From the NCBI RefSeq assembly GCF_029633865.1, contig NC_079222.1, positions 29,388,166 through 29,452,165 on the forward strand: DNA of 64,000 bases, read 5' to 3'. Position numbers and translations under genes: made by a program. Below are positions 38,801-46,659 of the stretch, in pieces (position 1 is the stretch's first letter; the number at the start of each line of letters is the position of its first letter). Source of the stretch: Lampris incognitus (taxonomy: Eukaryota; Chordata; Actinopteri; Lampriformes; Lampridae). Under the pieces are notes generated by a model. That model searched no databases. It was given only the letters and a program-made list of their open reading frames with translations, and had not been told where the DNA came from.

Positions 38801-39151
38801 ACTTCGGGGTACGGCGTGCATCTAACATCCCAGTCGTGTTGACTTTGGACGCGGTGCTGCGCACACTGAGCTGTGCAAAGCGGCGCGGCGGAAAACTTGA
38901 GCGCCGCGGCTCCGCGGAGCGGCCTCGCCCGCGGCTCGCAGCGTGTATCTATTGGTCATCTACGTCGACTCTCGTTTCAAGGCAAGCGCCCCCATAAGCG
39001 CTTGTATGCAAAGCCAACAACAACAAACAACAGCAACAACAACAAAAAAGTCAAATTGATGAACATTACCTGTTCGCGGCGGGTCCGTTAAGGTAAGGAC
39101 AAAGAGAAGAGAGAAGAGGACGAAACTGCTGCTGTCAGCCTTTGGCAACAT
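8827..39151 (-). CDS. dgcr2: DGCR2 integral membrane protein (LDLa - C-type lectin - VWFC - TM), 10 exons
   Basis: Single-pass adhesion-receptor-like protein of the DiGeorge critical region. Coding exons (minus strand): 39151-39070, 21822-21703, 16059-15973, 15830-15620, 12561-12485, 12314-12132, 12016-11813, 10595-10443, 9826-9590, 9065-8827. All phases join, giving 530 aa (human about 550). Order: signal peptide ([17 protein letters not shown]); LDL-receptor class A in exon 2 ([23 protein letters not shown]); C-type lectin over exons 4-6 ([36 protein letters not shown]); VWFC in exon 7 ([30 protein letters not shown]); transmembrane about residues 336-354 in exon 8; cytoplasmic PPPPY twice in exon 9 (WW-domain ligands); C-terminus STVV, a possible PDZ ligand. 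All splice sites are GT-AG. No break seen. Confidence 0.97.
9160..9537 (-). repeat. SINE family A, copy 2 (dgcr2 intron 9)
   Basis: Same body and tRNA-like head as copy 1, head at the high coordinate, B-box GGTTCGAATCC intact. The segment near the 3' tail carrying the clustered C runs is missing, so this copy is internally shortened. Ends are approximate. Confidence 0.85.
9900..10321 (-). repeat. SINE family A, copy 3 (dgcr2 intron 8)
   Basis: Nearly full-length copy, head at the high coordinate (GGGGCGTCCGGGTGGCG), tail at the low coordinate with GGGAGAAAAAGGGG. Sense with dgcr2. Confidence 0.87.
11041..11452 (-). repeat. SINE family A, copy 4 (dgcr2 intron 7)
   Basis: Full body with minor decay. 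Possible imperfect target duplication AAGG(C/G)ATAATT on the two sides. Sense with dgcr2. Confidence 0.85.
13150..14990 (+). mobile_element. non-LTR retrotransposon remnant (RTE-like, clade uncertain), 3' half, split by a SINE
   Basis: In dgcr2 intron 4, antisense to the gene. Decayed reverse transcriptase: NYRGIKMIS near 13190, AYDRV near 13400, [10 protein letters not shown] near 13515, FADDT catalytic box near 13583. After the SINE the C-terminal part is open at 14363-14662 and 14663-14968 ([45 protein letters not shown]), split by one stop. It ends with GGCGACCCCTAACGGGAACA and a short (AGT)n tail. Several stops and frameshifts make it dead. Confidence 0.85.
13726..14150 (+). repeat. SINE family A, copy 5, inserted in the LINE
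   Basis: Plus orientation, interrupts the reverse transcriptase remnant. An 8-bp duplication AAGTTCTT at 13712-13719 and 14165-14172 brackets it, so it arrived after the LINE. A long A run precedes the right duplication. Confidence 0.88.
16560..17445 (+). mobile_element. LINE reverse transcriptase remnant (CR1/Rex1-like)
   Basis: In dgcr2 intron 2. Conceptual translation shows degraded RT motifs in order: [33 protein letters not shown], then [11 protein letters not shown] (second catalytic box, its DD decayed to DN), [23 protein letters not shown]. Several stops and frameshifts. It stops abruptly at a hairpin at 17417-17460. Confidence 0.75.
17455..17990 (+). mobile_element. L1-like LINE ORF2 C-terminus remnant
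   Basis: Directly after the previous LINE. Open at 17425-17805: [20 protein letters not shown], then [25 protein letters not shown], the Cys-His block near the end of L1 ORF2. It continues in another frame ([19 protein letters not shown]). Short GAATGAATGAATG run at the end. Confidence 0.7.
18570..19003 (-). repeat. SINE family A, copy 6 (dgcr2 intron 2)
   Basis: Full-length, B-box GGTTCGAATCC clear near 18935-18945, tail at the low coordinate. Sense with dgcr2. Confidence 0.87.
19660..20111 (-). repeat. SINE family A, copy 7 (dgcr2 intron 2)
   Basis: Full-length copy bracketed by a perfect 12-bp duplication TACACAAGTATT at 19648-19659 and 20112-20123. Sense with dgcr2. Ends are well defined. 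Confidence 0.9.
21163..21548 (-). repeat. SINE family C, tail type 1, copy 1 (dgcr2 intron 2)
   Basis: tRNA-like head at the high coordinate (GTGGCCCAGTGGTTAGCG, GGGTTCGAACCC), body with GTGGAGTTGGCATGTTCTCC as in Mermaid/Deu-type fish SINEs, and a tail containing CCCACGGGGATCAATAAAGT. It lies only about 155 bp from the LDLa exon. Confidence 0.85.
23612..23993 (-). repeat. SINE family C, tail type 1, copy 2 (dgcr2 intron 1)
   Basis: Same head, body and tail as the 21163 copy (GTGGAGTTTGCATGTTCTCC; CCACGGGGATTAATAAAG). Possible duplication TGCCTTCA near 23580 and after 23990. Confidence 0.85.
24695..25270 (-). mobile_element. LINE 3' fragment with C-terminal zinc-finger-like motif
   Basis: In dgcr2 intron 1. 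Minus-strand translation gives RT C-terminal features: [48 protein letters not shown], then an [21 protein letters not shown] finger-like block at 24657-24971. Such tails occur in fish LINE ORFs. At least one frameshift separates the two parts. Confidence 0.7.
26307..27276. mobile_element. non-autonomous hAT-like element with nested SINE
   Basis: Ends are similar inverted repeats: CAGTGGTGGCTGGCG on the left and, inverted, AGTGGCGCCTGGTG on the right. Flanks carry an 8-bp near-duplicate, AATCTACG at 26299-26306 and AATCTACA at 27277-27284. About 970 bp including the 375-bp SINE at 26385-26759. No transposase seen. Confidence 0.7.
26385..26759 (-). repeat. SINE family C, tail type 2, copy 3
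   Basis: Same tRNA-like head and body as the other C copies but a different 3' half (GGATAAGCAGTTCAGATAAT, GGATGGATGG) with a (CA)n run inside. Perfect 13-bp duplication TCTACTTAAACAT at 26372-26384 and 26760-26772. Confidence 0.92.
27285..31295 (+). mobile_element. L2/CR1-like LINE, internally deleted, in dgcr2 intron 1
   Basis: Antisense to dgcr2. 5' part (27400-28790): esterase-like block ([37 protein letters not shown]) then an apurinic endonuclease block in shifting frames (LNIRSLAGK-like, [22 protein letters not shown]). The RT core is absent or unrecognisable in about 28800-30000. 3' part (30120-30530): [57 protein letters not shown]. Then a fish-LINE 3' UTR ending ATTGGGCTATACAAATAAAA with TGACT repeats. 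Many frameshifts and stops; dead. Confidence 0.82.
31537..31798 (+). pseudogene. BED-type zinc-finger exon of a hAT element
   Basis: Plus-strand translation shows [15 protein letters not shown] (C..C decayed to C..Y) and [10 protein letters not shown], the BED finger pattern of hAT transposases, then a Ser/Pro-rich linker ending at a possible donor CAG|GTTAAG. No later hAT exon recognised; the following 32.0-32.4 kb contains only low-complexity DNA. One in-frame stop before the finger. Confidence 0.55.
32466..32698. mobile_element. MITE-like element with about 50-bp terminal inverted repeats
   Basis: Left arm 32466-32515 and right arm 32648-32698 are inverted copies (GTGTTGTATCGAACTGT..., CCCCCTAGCCAGA) with a few differences. 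The 130-bp centre is G/T-rich with degenerate GGTTAGGGTTGGG repeats. No clear target duplication. Family not recognised. Confidence 0.75.
33385..33930 (+). mobile_element. PIF/Harbinger remnant with Myb/SANT-like protein fragment
   Basis: Begins with GGGACCTCATGTATAAAACC, as at Harbinger ends. An open segment contains [20 protein letters not shown] and KYILFG, matching the Myb/SANT-like partner protein of Harbinger elements. It decays into other frames by about 33860 (KWSDMKVEV). No DDE nuclease gene seen. Confidence 0.55.
34030..35570 (-). mobile_element. Tc1-like transposon, decayed, one outer repeat missing
   Basis: Minus-strand transposase in pieces: helix-turn-helix [20 protein letters not shown] (34938-35132), [15 protein letters not shown] and [13 protein letters not shown], catalytic [12 protein letters not shown] (34340-34720), then [15 protein letters not shown] (34153-34443). 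Frameshifts break the frame. Long inverted repeats about 34030-34145 and 35361-35490. The right end is TACAGTGCCTTGCAAAAGTA (inverted), followed by TA. The inner binding-site-like repeat GCTTGCATAAGTATTTAA is on both sides; the outer one only on the right. Confidence 0.9.
36120..36240 (-). repeat. interspersed repeat family F, copy 1
   Basis: Similar to 58979-59115 (GAATCAGGA, TGTCATTTC, CAGCCCACGGCATTGCAACA, AAAAACAAATGTCC) and, inverted, to 59765-59885. Looks like the 3' end of a retroposon with a GAATCAA-type tail. Confidence 0.6.
36250..36500. repeat. minisatellite, about 20-bp unit
   Basis: About eleven tandem units of ACACATATATCCAAACTAAG with small variants (one AATATGTGTATCC), directly after repeat F. 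In dgcr2 intron 1. From here to 38900 the intron shows no other feature I can name. Confidence 0.9.
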
Positions 39152-39560
39152 TTATCCTCCATTCATACTAACTCCTCCACTCGGAAATGAAAAAAGAAAC
39201 ACACACGCACACACACGCAAACACACGCCGAGATTTGCACGGGGCTGCGTGTCCCACGTTTCTAAGCTACACCAGCCAAATAAAACTCCTGCGCATTCTT
39301 CCCAACCGAAAGCGGCGTCAGCGCGCAACCAGATAAGACTGTTTAGCGGACAGCGACGTGGATGACCGCCGCGCCGGCCAGCTAGAGGAGCGCGAGGCTT
39401 ACGGTCGTTCGCCCTTCTCCTAAATGTGCCCCGAAACTCTACTAAACCAAGATGGCTCCGTCGTTTTATCACAACAATCCCAAACACGCAACACGGCCTG
39501 TCAGCTGTAGGAGGGAGGGACGGGCGGGAGGGGGGGCGGGGGTGAGGGGGGCGGAGTCCC
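39075..39560 (-). promoter_or_regulatory. dgcr2: CpG-rich promoter and 5' UTR of dgcr2
   Basis: CpG-dense, TATA-less DNA around and upstream of the dgcr2 start codon (39151), with GGGCGGG boxes near 39520-39550 and an AAGATGGCTCCG block (YY1-like) near 39450. The surrounding DNA is AT-rich. The start site is not determined. Confidence 0.6.
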
Positions 39561-39930
39561 GCCGTGTTTTAATGGTCAGCGTGATACGGGGGTAAGCGTG
39601 TCCATTAAAATGTCATCGCTTTCAATGAATACTTTGTTGTTGTGCAGAAAGCAGAGTAAATCACTTATGCATATCGGACGACGGCGGATGATCCCCCCCC
39701 ACCCCCCCGCCGTTGCATGTTCGGCAGCTCCCCCAACGTAACCCAAAACTCCAGTGAGCCTTATTATTGGGTCAATCCAAATCATTACTTTTAACATTTT
39801 TAAGCACACATTGTGCATGCATTAACTCTGGCCACAGAATGCGATTGCGGTCATTAACCACCTGATCTTAACGACAGGAAATGTGATTGCACTGTTGCAT
39901 TTGGAAAGCCTTTTGTTTTAAGGAGCTCAA

Positions 39931-40448
39931 AATAAAATTGCGTTGTAATGCAATGCAACGCAATTTTATTTGAGTTATTTGAGTTGAGTTTTACTGCATT
40001 ATGCAGTGTATTGCACTGCATAATGCAATACATTATTCTCAACTTTCTAATACTGTGGAAAATAATGGCACGCCATGAATGAATAAAATCTATTTGATTT
40101 GTATGGATGATTGAACTAGGAGTGAAATGGTTATATTGGAGGACTACCTGTATGGCGGGGTCCTCCTTCCATGGTATTGAAGCATGTATTGAACTTCAGG
40201 AAAAATTGAAATTCTATTCTGCAACTGCATGTTCATTTCCAACCTTCGTAAGCATAATATTGAGCAATATCAAAACTTAAATGCGATATTCTAATTTCAA
40301 TTTTAATTTAAAAAAAAAACCTACTGTGCCCTTTTTGTAACACATTGGAAAGAGAAATGCAAATTGTGTTTACATCGTATTTTCAAAAACTTCTTTTAGT
40401 TTGTGTGTACAACATTCAAATGCTAATTCATATCATGAATTAGCATTT
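39931..40448. repeat. cluster of short perfect palindromes upstream of dgcr2
   Basis: 39931-39970: perfect 15-bp arms (AATAAAATTGCGTTG) around a 10-base loop. 39995-40027: 14-bp arms (TGCATTATGCAGTG). 40418-40448: 14-bp arms (AAATGCTAATTCAT) around 3 bases, and one arm is repeated again directly after. The arms differ, so this is not one repeated element. Confidence 0.8.
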
Positions 40449-41044
40449 TCATGAATTAGCATTTTGCATTTCCATTTGAAAGCACCCACTATGCATTTTT
40501 CTGCAACCATTTTAAAATTGAAATGCAAAAGCAGATTGACATTTTATTTCTAAATGCTTGCCATGTTTCACCTGTAACAACACTCAATTGTTTATTCAAA
40601 TATGAAAATGAAAAATTAATAAGGCACCTGTTAGCATTTGAAATTCCAAGTTCTCACACAGTTTCTATAACGATATACAAATGTGTCAGCAAATTGGGTG
40701 GTGTAACCACTAACATGGCCAACCGACCATGTCAGTCACTGTTATGAGTGGAAAGGTGCAGGCTCACGGGACAGAGCCACGGGGCCTGGCGGTGGATGCG
40801 TGCCATCTTGGACCCTGCAACACACCGACGGTCACTGGGGCAGGTGGAAGAAAAGAAAAAACTAGTGGATGAGGATGCTGTGGTCTGTTGCTCAGATGCT
40901 TGGAGAAGCTGCTGCAGCTTCACCGTCTCACAGCGCAGTGGTTCTGCGGTACCGGTGTCGTGCCGAAAAACAGATGCTCTGTCTGGGAGCCTGCATACTG
41001 TGAACTTTTCGTTTACCTCTTTGCCCCTATTAAGCTTCCAAATG

Positions 41045-41248
41045 AGTTTAATCAAGTGCAAGTGGACTTGATACATCCGTGAAGACGTTTCGCCTCTCAT
41101 CCAAGAGGCTTCCTCAGTTCGTGCCTTTCTGACTAGACCAAGCTAGTCTGACTGGCTGGCTGAAAGGCACGAACTGAGGAAGCCTCTTGGATGAGAGGCG
41201 AAACGTCTTCACGGATATATACCAAGTCCAGCTGCACTTGATTGAACT
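41045..41248. repeat. 204-bp palindrome (foldback element)
   Basis: Arms 41045-41129 and 41162-41248 are nearly perfect inverted copies (CGTGAAGACGTTTCGCCTCT, AGGCTTCCTCAGTTCGTGCC) separated by 32 bases that contain their own hairpin GACTAG..CTAGTC. Flanked on the right by CCGTGACCTGGATGAATGAG, a phrase common in fish repeats. Likely an inverted dimer of a repeat end, possibly Penelope-like. Confidence 0.85.
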
Positions 41249-41779
41249 CCTTTGGATAACCGTGACCTGGATGAATGAGAACATTCACAGACCCTATTAA
41301 GCATATTTAAATCATCTATAAAGAGCAGAGCAGTGACACAACTGTATCACAGTGGACAACAGCGGAGGTATGGCTGTGCATCGTGTTTAAATCTAAGGAA
41401 GTTGTAATAAAATGTGTGGCGTATGGGTAGTATTTCAATAGATGCTTGCTAGAAGTATCCTACAGACTACGGTTTGCACTGCAAAGTCCAGCTCTCCTCG
41501 ATCCATTTCTGGGGATAACACATATCCTGTGTAGATTTATGTTGCCTATTGTCGTGGCAATTATTTAATTCCACTCTGATATCAAATGAGAACCGAGACC
41601 AAAATCTCTTACCCTATTGTCACACTTTAATATGTCCATGAACAGACGCACAAGCCTAGATACTGAAGTGTGCGCCGATCAGTGTAGCAGTCTCTCTTGT
41701 AGGGCAGCTGACTGTTCTTCCCCTTCCTTATCGCATGTCTTCCAGCTCACAACCCACCAAGGCCACTTCTCCAATTACT

Positions 41780-42125
41780 CAGAATCAGAATCAGAATCAT
41801 GTTTATTGGCCATGTGGCTTTGCACTACATGGAATTTGACTCCGGTGTTGTGGCTCTGGCAGTGTACTTAACATAGAATAACAACAGTACAACACAGCAA
41901 TCTTCACATACAGGGATTGACTTAAACAGGCGAAATAAGAAGTGCTAAAGTGCAGTGGTGCAGAGAATATATCAGAGATGCTGAAATAGATGTTAGCAGG
42001 TTACTTACATACATACCTGAGGTAGATGGATATGATAGAGCGTACCAATATACGTACAATGTAAAGTACGGTAGATACGAAGTGGCTGGATTATTTGACA
42101 GTGTTATAGCATTCATTTGAATGAC
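41780..42125 (-). repeat. retroposon 3' end with AATCAG tail
   Basis: Begins (low end) with three AATCAG units then ATGTTTATTGGCCATGTGGC, a known style of LINE 3' end in fish, inverted here. No coding part recognised. The tail is at the low coordinate, so the element points to the minus strand. Confidence 0.55.
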
Positions 42126-42220
42126 AGGTCGGGGAAAGACTGTTTTTATAACTGGTTGTTTTGGGGCTCAGTGCTCTGTAGCCGCGCTGGGGCCATGAGC
42201 CTGCTGAGTGGCGGGCCTCC

Positions 42221-42322
42221 GAGGGGACGATCGACGGTGGCGGGAAGCTGCTCTCCGGTGCTGCCCCCCTGGCCACCAGGGGGCGATCGACGGTGGCGGG
42301 AAGCTGCTCTCCGGCACTGCTG
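42221..42322. repeat. 56-bp direct tandem duplication
   Basis: CGATCGACGGTGGCGGGAAG and the following GCTGCTCTCCGG occur at 42228 and again at 42284. The spacer contains CCCCTGGCCACCAGGGG, a near-palindrome. GC-rich island in AT-rich intergenic DNA. Confidence 0.85.
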
Positions 42323-43060
42323 TTTTGTCTGGCAGCAGGAGTGTTGCGGTGGTGTTTGTGGTTAGTTGGCAGTCACAATATGAACAACAGACACGGTGTT
42401 GTCCTCTCCTTTGCCTCGTCATTGTAAGCACAGCTGTTCTTCGTTTCAAGGAACAGTTTCCAGGGAAGAGAGCGGGAACTGCGTGAGTCATTCGCAGAGT
42501 TGGCTCCCGACCAACGACAACAATACAGCACAGACACAGACGCACCTCAGCAACCTCAACCAAAGCCACGCTTTACACAGGAAATAACATGGCCAATATT
42601 AAAAACCGTTAACTTCCTTGGTGCGTAGGAGTGAGAGTGTTTGAGGTCAGATGCCCCCTCATCGCCAGCTGTTGGATATCGGATGGTTATCTTACTGTAC
42701 ACAAACCCGAGACTAAAACTGTAAGTGACTTCACCAGTTTTACTCAAACGACTCAACAGATGCGCAGGGCAAAATGTCGCAATGAAGGCGCCCCCCTCAG
42801 TGGTGGCCCAACGGGGCCAAAGTTAAGATTACGGTGACATAATACACACACTCTGTCTCAATATGGAAAGTGGCCTTAACATTGCACTGATTTTATAGTA
42901 CAATTTTACATTTTGAGTGTAAACCATACAGCGAGGTGAAAATTCCATCTGTTACACTGGCAGCAAAAGCAGCAGTTGATGATCAGCAATGGGAAAATGT
43001 AATGTGAATAGTTACAAAACAGACAAAACTTTTGCAGAATCCCTTACAGTGAAAAATGCA

Positions 43061-43458
43061 GGGCGTCCGGGTAGCATAGCGGTTTATTCCACTGCCTACC
43101 AACACGGGGATCACCAGTTCGAATCCCCGTGTTACCTCTGGCTTGGTCGGACGCCCCTACAGACACAGTTGGCCGTGTCTGCGGGTGGGAAGCCGGATGT
43201 GGGTATGTGTCCTGGTCGCTGTACTAGCGCCAGTTCGGGGGGGGGGTAGCGTGATCCTCCCACGCGCTACGTCCCCCTGGCGAAACTCCTCATTGTCAGG
43301 TGAAAAGAAGCGGCTGGCGACTCCACATGTATCAGAGGAGGCGTGTGGTAGTCTGCAGCCCTCTCCGGATCGGCAGAGGGTGTGGAGCAGCGACCGGGAC
43401 GGCTCGGAAAATAGGGTAATTGGCCAAGTACACTTGGGGAGAAAAGGGGGGGGGGCAA
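43061..43458 (+). repeat. SINE family A, copy 8 (intergenic)
   Basis: Starts GGGCGTCCGGGTAGCATAGC, B-box AGTTCGAATCC, ends TTGGGGAGAAAAGG with a G run. Part of the middle (the GGTCGGTCGGGGCGCC area) is missing. The only intergenic copy of this family seen here. Confidence 0.88.
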
Positions 43459-43499
43459 AAAAAGAAGATGATGAAAATACTGATGAATAACACGGATAC

Positions 43500-44260
43500 G
43501 TGGATACATATTTCCAACCGGTTGATATTGCACAAGAGGTGTTGGACCACGTTTTGTCTGTGGCGCCAGCTGAAAGGAACACTCCTGTGAGATTATTGGT
43601 TGATACATCCAACGAAGCAAAGTGTTCTCCAATGCTTTTCTCAAGAGGAATTGAGACATTACATGATGTTAGACCAGAGAAGTCGACACTGAACAGATAT
43701 TCAGACGTCCGAATCCTCAATGCTGATGGAAGATTTGCAAAGAACTTGGCTTACATTTTTTTTATGGACAATATTTGCCAGAGAATCAGGTTGTTTCAAA
43801 TGTGTCGATAGCCTCGAGGAAAGGCCATGTAACATGAATGGACTACCAGATTACCTTCAAAGGATTCTGAGCTTTAATGAAGGGTACAAATTTATGAAAC
43901 ACATACGAGGTACACCTGCTTTCTGGCAAAACATGCAAACAACTGGTTTGCTATGGTGACACTATTGGGTATCTCTTTTTCATCTGCTTATTTGCAATGG
44001 CCAGCACTGATGCAATGTATCGTAAAACAAGCGGTATGACAAACATCCACTGTTGGAACTGGGCTGGTCTGATGGATAAGCCATGGTAAAAAGAAATCCT
44101 GTGACTGCAGCAAGAATGTTTGATCATCGATTCCGCTGTTTTCTGAAAGATGTCATCTTAGCACCAGCAAAACCATTTGGTAAAATAGTGGCTTCCTTCT
44201 ACAGAGTAGAAGTCCAACAGCACGGATCACCTCATACTCGCTGATCTGGGAGGGCTATAC
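43500..44260 (+). mobile_element. Helitron Rep/helicase N-terminal fragment
   Basis: Translations in shifting frames match the Helitron helicase-like N-terminal domain: FQPVDIAQEVLDHVLSVAPA, RYSDVRILNADGRFAKNLAY (43500-43811), GYKFMKHIRGTPAFWQNMQT (43720-43959), [20 protein letters not shown] and [11 protein letters not shown] near 44110-44240. It ends at the first histidine of the HUH nickase motif, so the nickase and helicase parts are absent. Several frameshifts and stops. Confidence 0.75.
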
Positions 44261-44652
44261 ATTCACTGCCATTTTATTCATACATTTTTTTTGTCTCCTA
44301 AAAATATCAGGATATCAAAGACCAAACATGCCAAAGGGATCACACTTGTACATAGGTCCACATCATGCATAACACACAGCCTTTGACTGTTTACATTCTC
44401 TTTTTTTTTATTAGTTGGGTGGTGGGTTCAAAAGTTGAGCCCAATTTTCTGCAAGTTTGAAAAAAATGGCGTTGTGACCGCGTTGTGTAACATCGTAGGC
44501 ATGCACCTTGGTCATAAACCCGACGTTAGTTTAGTCGTTAACAGTTAAAATTACAGTCCTAGCTGCTGGCAAATCAGTGAAATATGTGCAGGAGCTCTGA
44601 GCAGTATCATTCAGCATAACATAATGATAAAGCTAATGACTATTTTACATTT

Positions 44653-44930
44653 GAGTATATCGCCAGCTTACAATGCTGTGATTGCAACTACTCCCTAATC
44701 CTGTGTGACTAGTACACATGGCCATTGTAACTCTAGTTAATGGTCATGCCAACTTGCATATGAAACCAATCGTTGGTTTCAGTCGTTATGCAACTGTACT
44801 GTTTATAAGGTTGGGGGATACCTGCAGTCAGCTGAGACTGTAGAGGTTACCTGGATGAGTGATGAAACGTTTCTCTCAATAAACGTTGTGTCCAGATGAA
44901 CTGATTCAACTTTCTGTGATCCAGGGAAAA
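44653..44930 (+). repeat. interspersed repeat family D, copy 2
   Basis: Best-preserved copy of the repeat at 158-445. Near its 3' end is CTGGATGAGTGATGAAACGT (44851-44870), then AATAAACGTTGTGTCCAGAT. Function and class unknown. Confidence 0.65.
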
Positions 44931-45289
44931 TGCACATGACCATCAATCCCCTCTGAATTGCGTGCGTCATATGGGGGGACCAAATATGCCAAGACCCAAG
45001 TGACATAGGAGACACGTGGGGACCAGTGTGTTACACCAATAAAATATGAGGCGAGTAGAAAGCTGACACGCCAGCGTTAGGCAACTTAACTCTGGATGGA
45101 CTTGTGAGAAGCTGGGATGATCTTCTACTACAGCACTGCCATCTTCAGTCTAACCCACACGACCATCACTGTCCTCTGAATAAGTCATGCACATGTCTTG
45201 CGCTTTTACTTTACCCTGGTTTTGCTCTTAGATGCTGGTTTAGATGCACTTATGACCTCTGATGACTAGTAGTTTTCCTGATTTCCTAC

Positions 45290-45360
45290 GTTAAATGCAC
45301 TTATTGTAAGTCGCTTTGGATAAAAGCGTCGGCTAAATGACTGTAATGTAATGTAATAAC
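45290..45360 (+). repeat. L2-type LINE/SINE 3' tail
   Basis: Contains GTAAGTCGCTTTGGATAAAA and GCGTCGGCTAAATGACTG then ATGTAATGTAATA, the conserved 3' tail of fish L2-type retroposons. The 5' limit is unclear; 45010-45290 may belong to it. The stretch 45360-46650 holds a CA run (45643-45668) and no gene I can name. Confidence 0.7.
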
Positions 45361-46659
45361 ATGTCTTCAATCACATCTTCATACATCAGGAGGAGTAACC
45401 CTTTTCATCTATAGATGGGGAGAGTTCCACACTTAGCGTTTGGAGGTCAAATTCTCATTAAGGCGAATTTGGAATTTGGCTGCAGTGAGACAATATATTG
45501 ATTAATGCATAATTAATTGAAATATTTACTATATTGGGGCACTTAAATTGTTTATTATATTGTAACTGTGGATATCAGTCTCATAATCTGAAATTCGTGT
45601 TTTCTTTGTGTTATTGATCTTTGATTTCCGAGAAATTTGTCAACACACACACACACACACACACACACAAAACATAAGTGGACTTTATTCAATTGAACAA
45701 TTTACTGACTGCAACTACACACTAAGACACCAAGACGGTGGGCTAAGGAAAACCTAACTAATATAAAGCAAAAAACAAAAACATACACACACAAAAAAAA
45801 AACAACCCCAAAACCAAAAATGACAATGGCATCTGCTTTGCAGAAACCCTCTGGCACAAACTTCACTAAATGTTTCCTGTTGGGATTGTGGTCAAACTGC
45901 ATGATTTGTAATGGATTCTTGACAAAGTCCACAATATAAAGCAGTATGTGGGGAATAAACCAGTTTTCTCTCAGTTGCTGACATGTTGGGTGTTTGGATA
46001 TATAAATTTTCTGCATGATGGTGCACAGAATATCTCAGATGGATTCATCACATAAAAATGTTGATTTCCCAGCTGCTTTACAGAAATTAGCTTAGCAGAA
46101 TGTAAGTGATTGAATCCTCTGGAGGATGAGCACTACATGTTTTGCAGACCGGGACTTCAACTGAGTAAATTCAGTGACTATCAACCCATTCACCCCCCAC
46201 CCCCTCCTTCAAAGCAAGATAGGGGGGGGGGGCAAGAGAGGAAGGAGAGTAGGAAAATGAGAAGGAAAGAGGGAAGGTTTGAAAGGCTCAAGGAGGATGA
46301 GGAAATGAAGGCAGTAGATGAAGGATGGCTCGCTAGATTTGATCTCGTTAGATTAGTGTTATAATGGCTGATAAGGAAATTTAGATTGTTCAGGCTTGTG
46401 TTTTTTGTAGTCAGTACTTTTACATCTTCATTCATTTTATTTATTGCAGGAATCAGTGAAACAAGCCAAGTCCTTCTTTCAAACAGCATAAGTGCTTTAA
46501 ATTGGTTTGCCGTTATTTAATGTGTTTTGAATTACTGTCATGAACTCGATTAACTTTTACTTTTCTGTCCCTGATGCGTATTTCGTTTACACACAAACTG
46601 ACAGCTAACAAACAGGATTCAGCGAAAGCCGAACACGGGAGTAAAGATAAGGCGTTTTT

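Noticed and set aside
39152-39487. 111-codon minus-strand open frame upstream of dgcr2
   Set aside because: Lies in the CpG-rich promoter, ends just before the dgcr2 ATG and has no family features; GC-rich DNA gives few stops.
43157-43720. 187-codon minus-strand open frame
   Set aside because: It runs antisense through a SINE and a Helitron remnant whose plus-strand motifs are recognisable.
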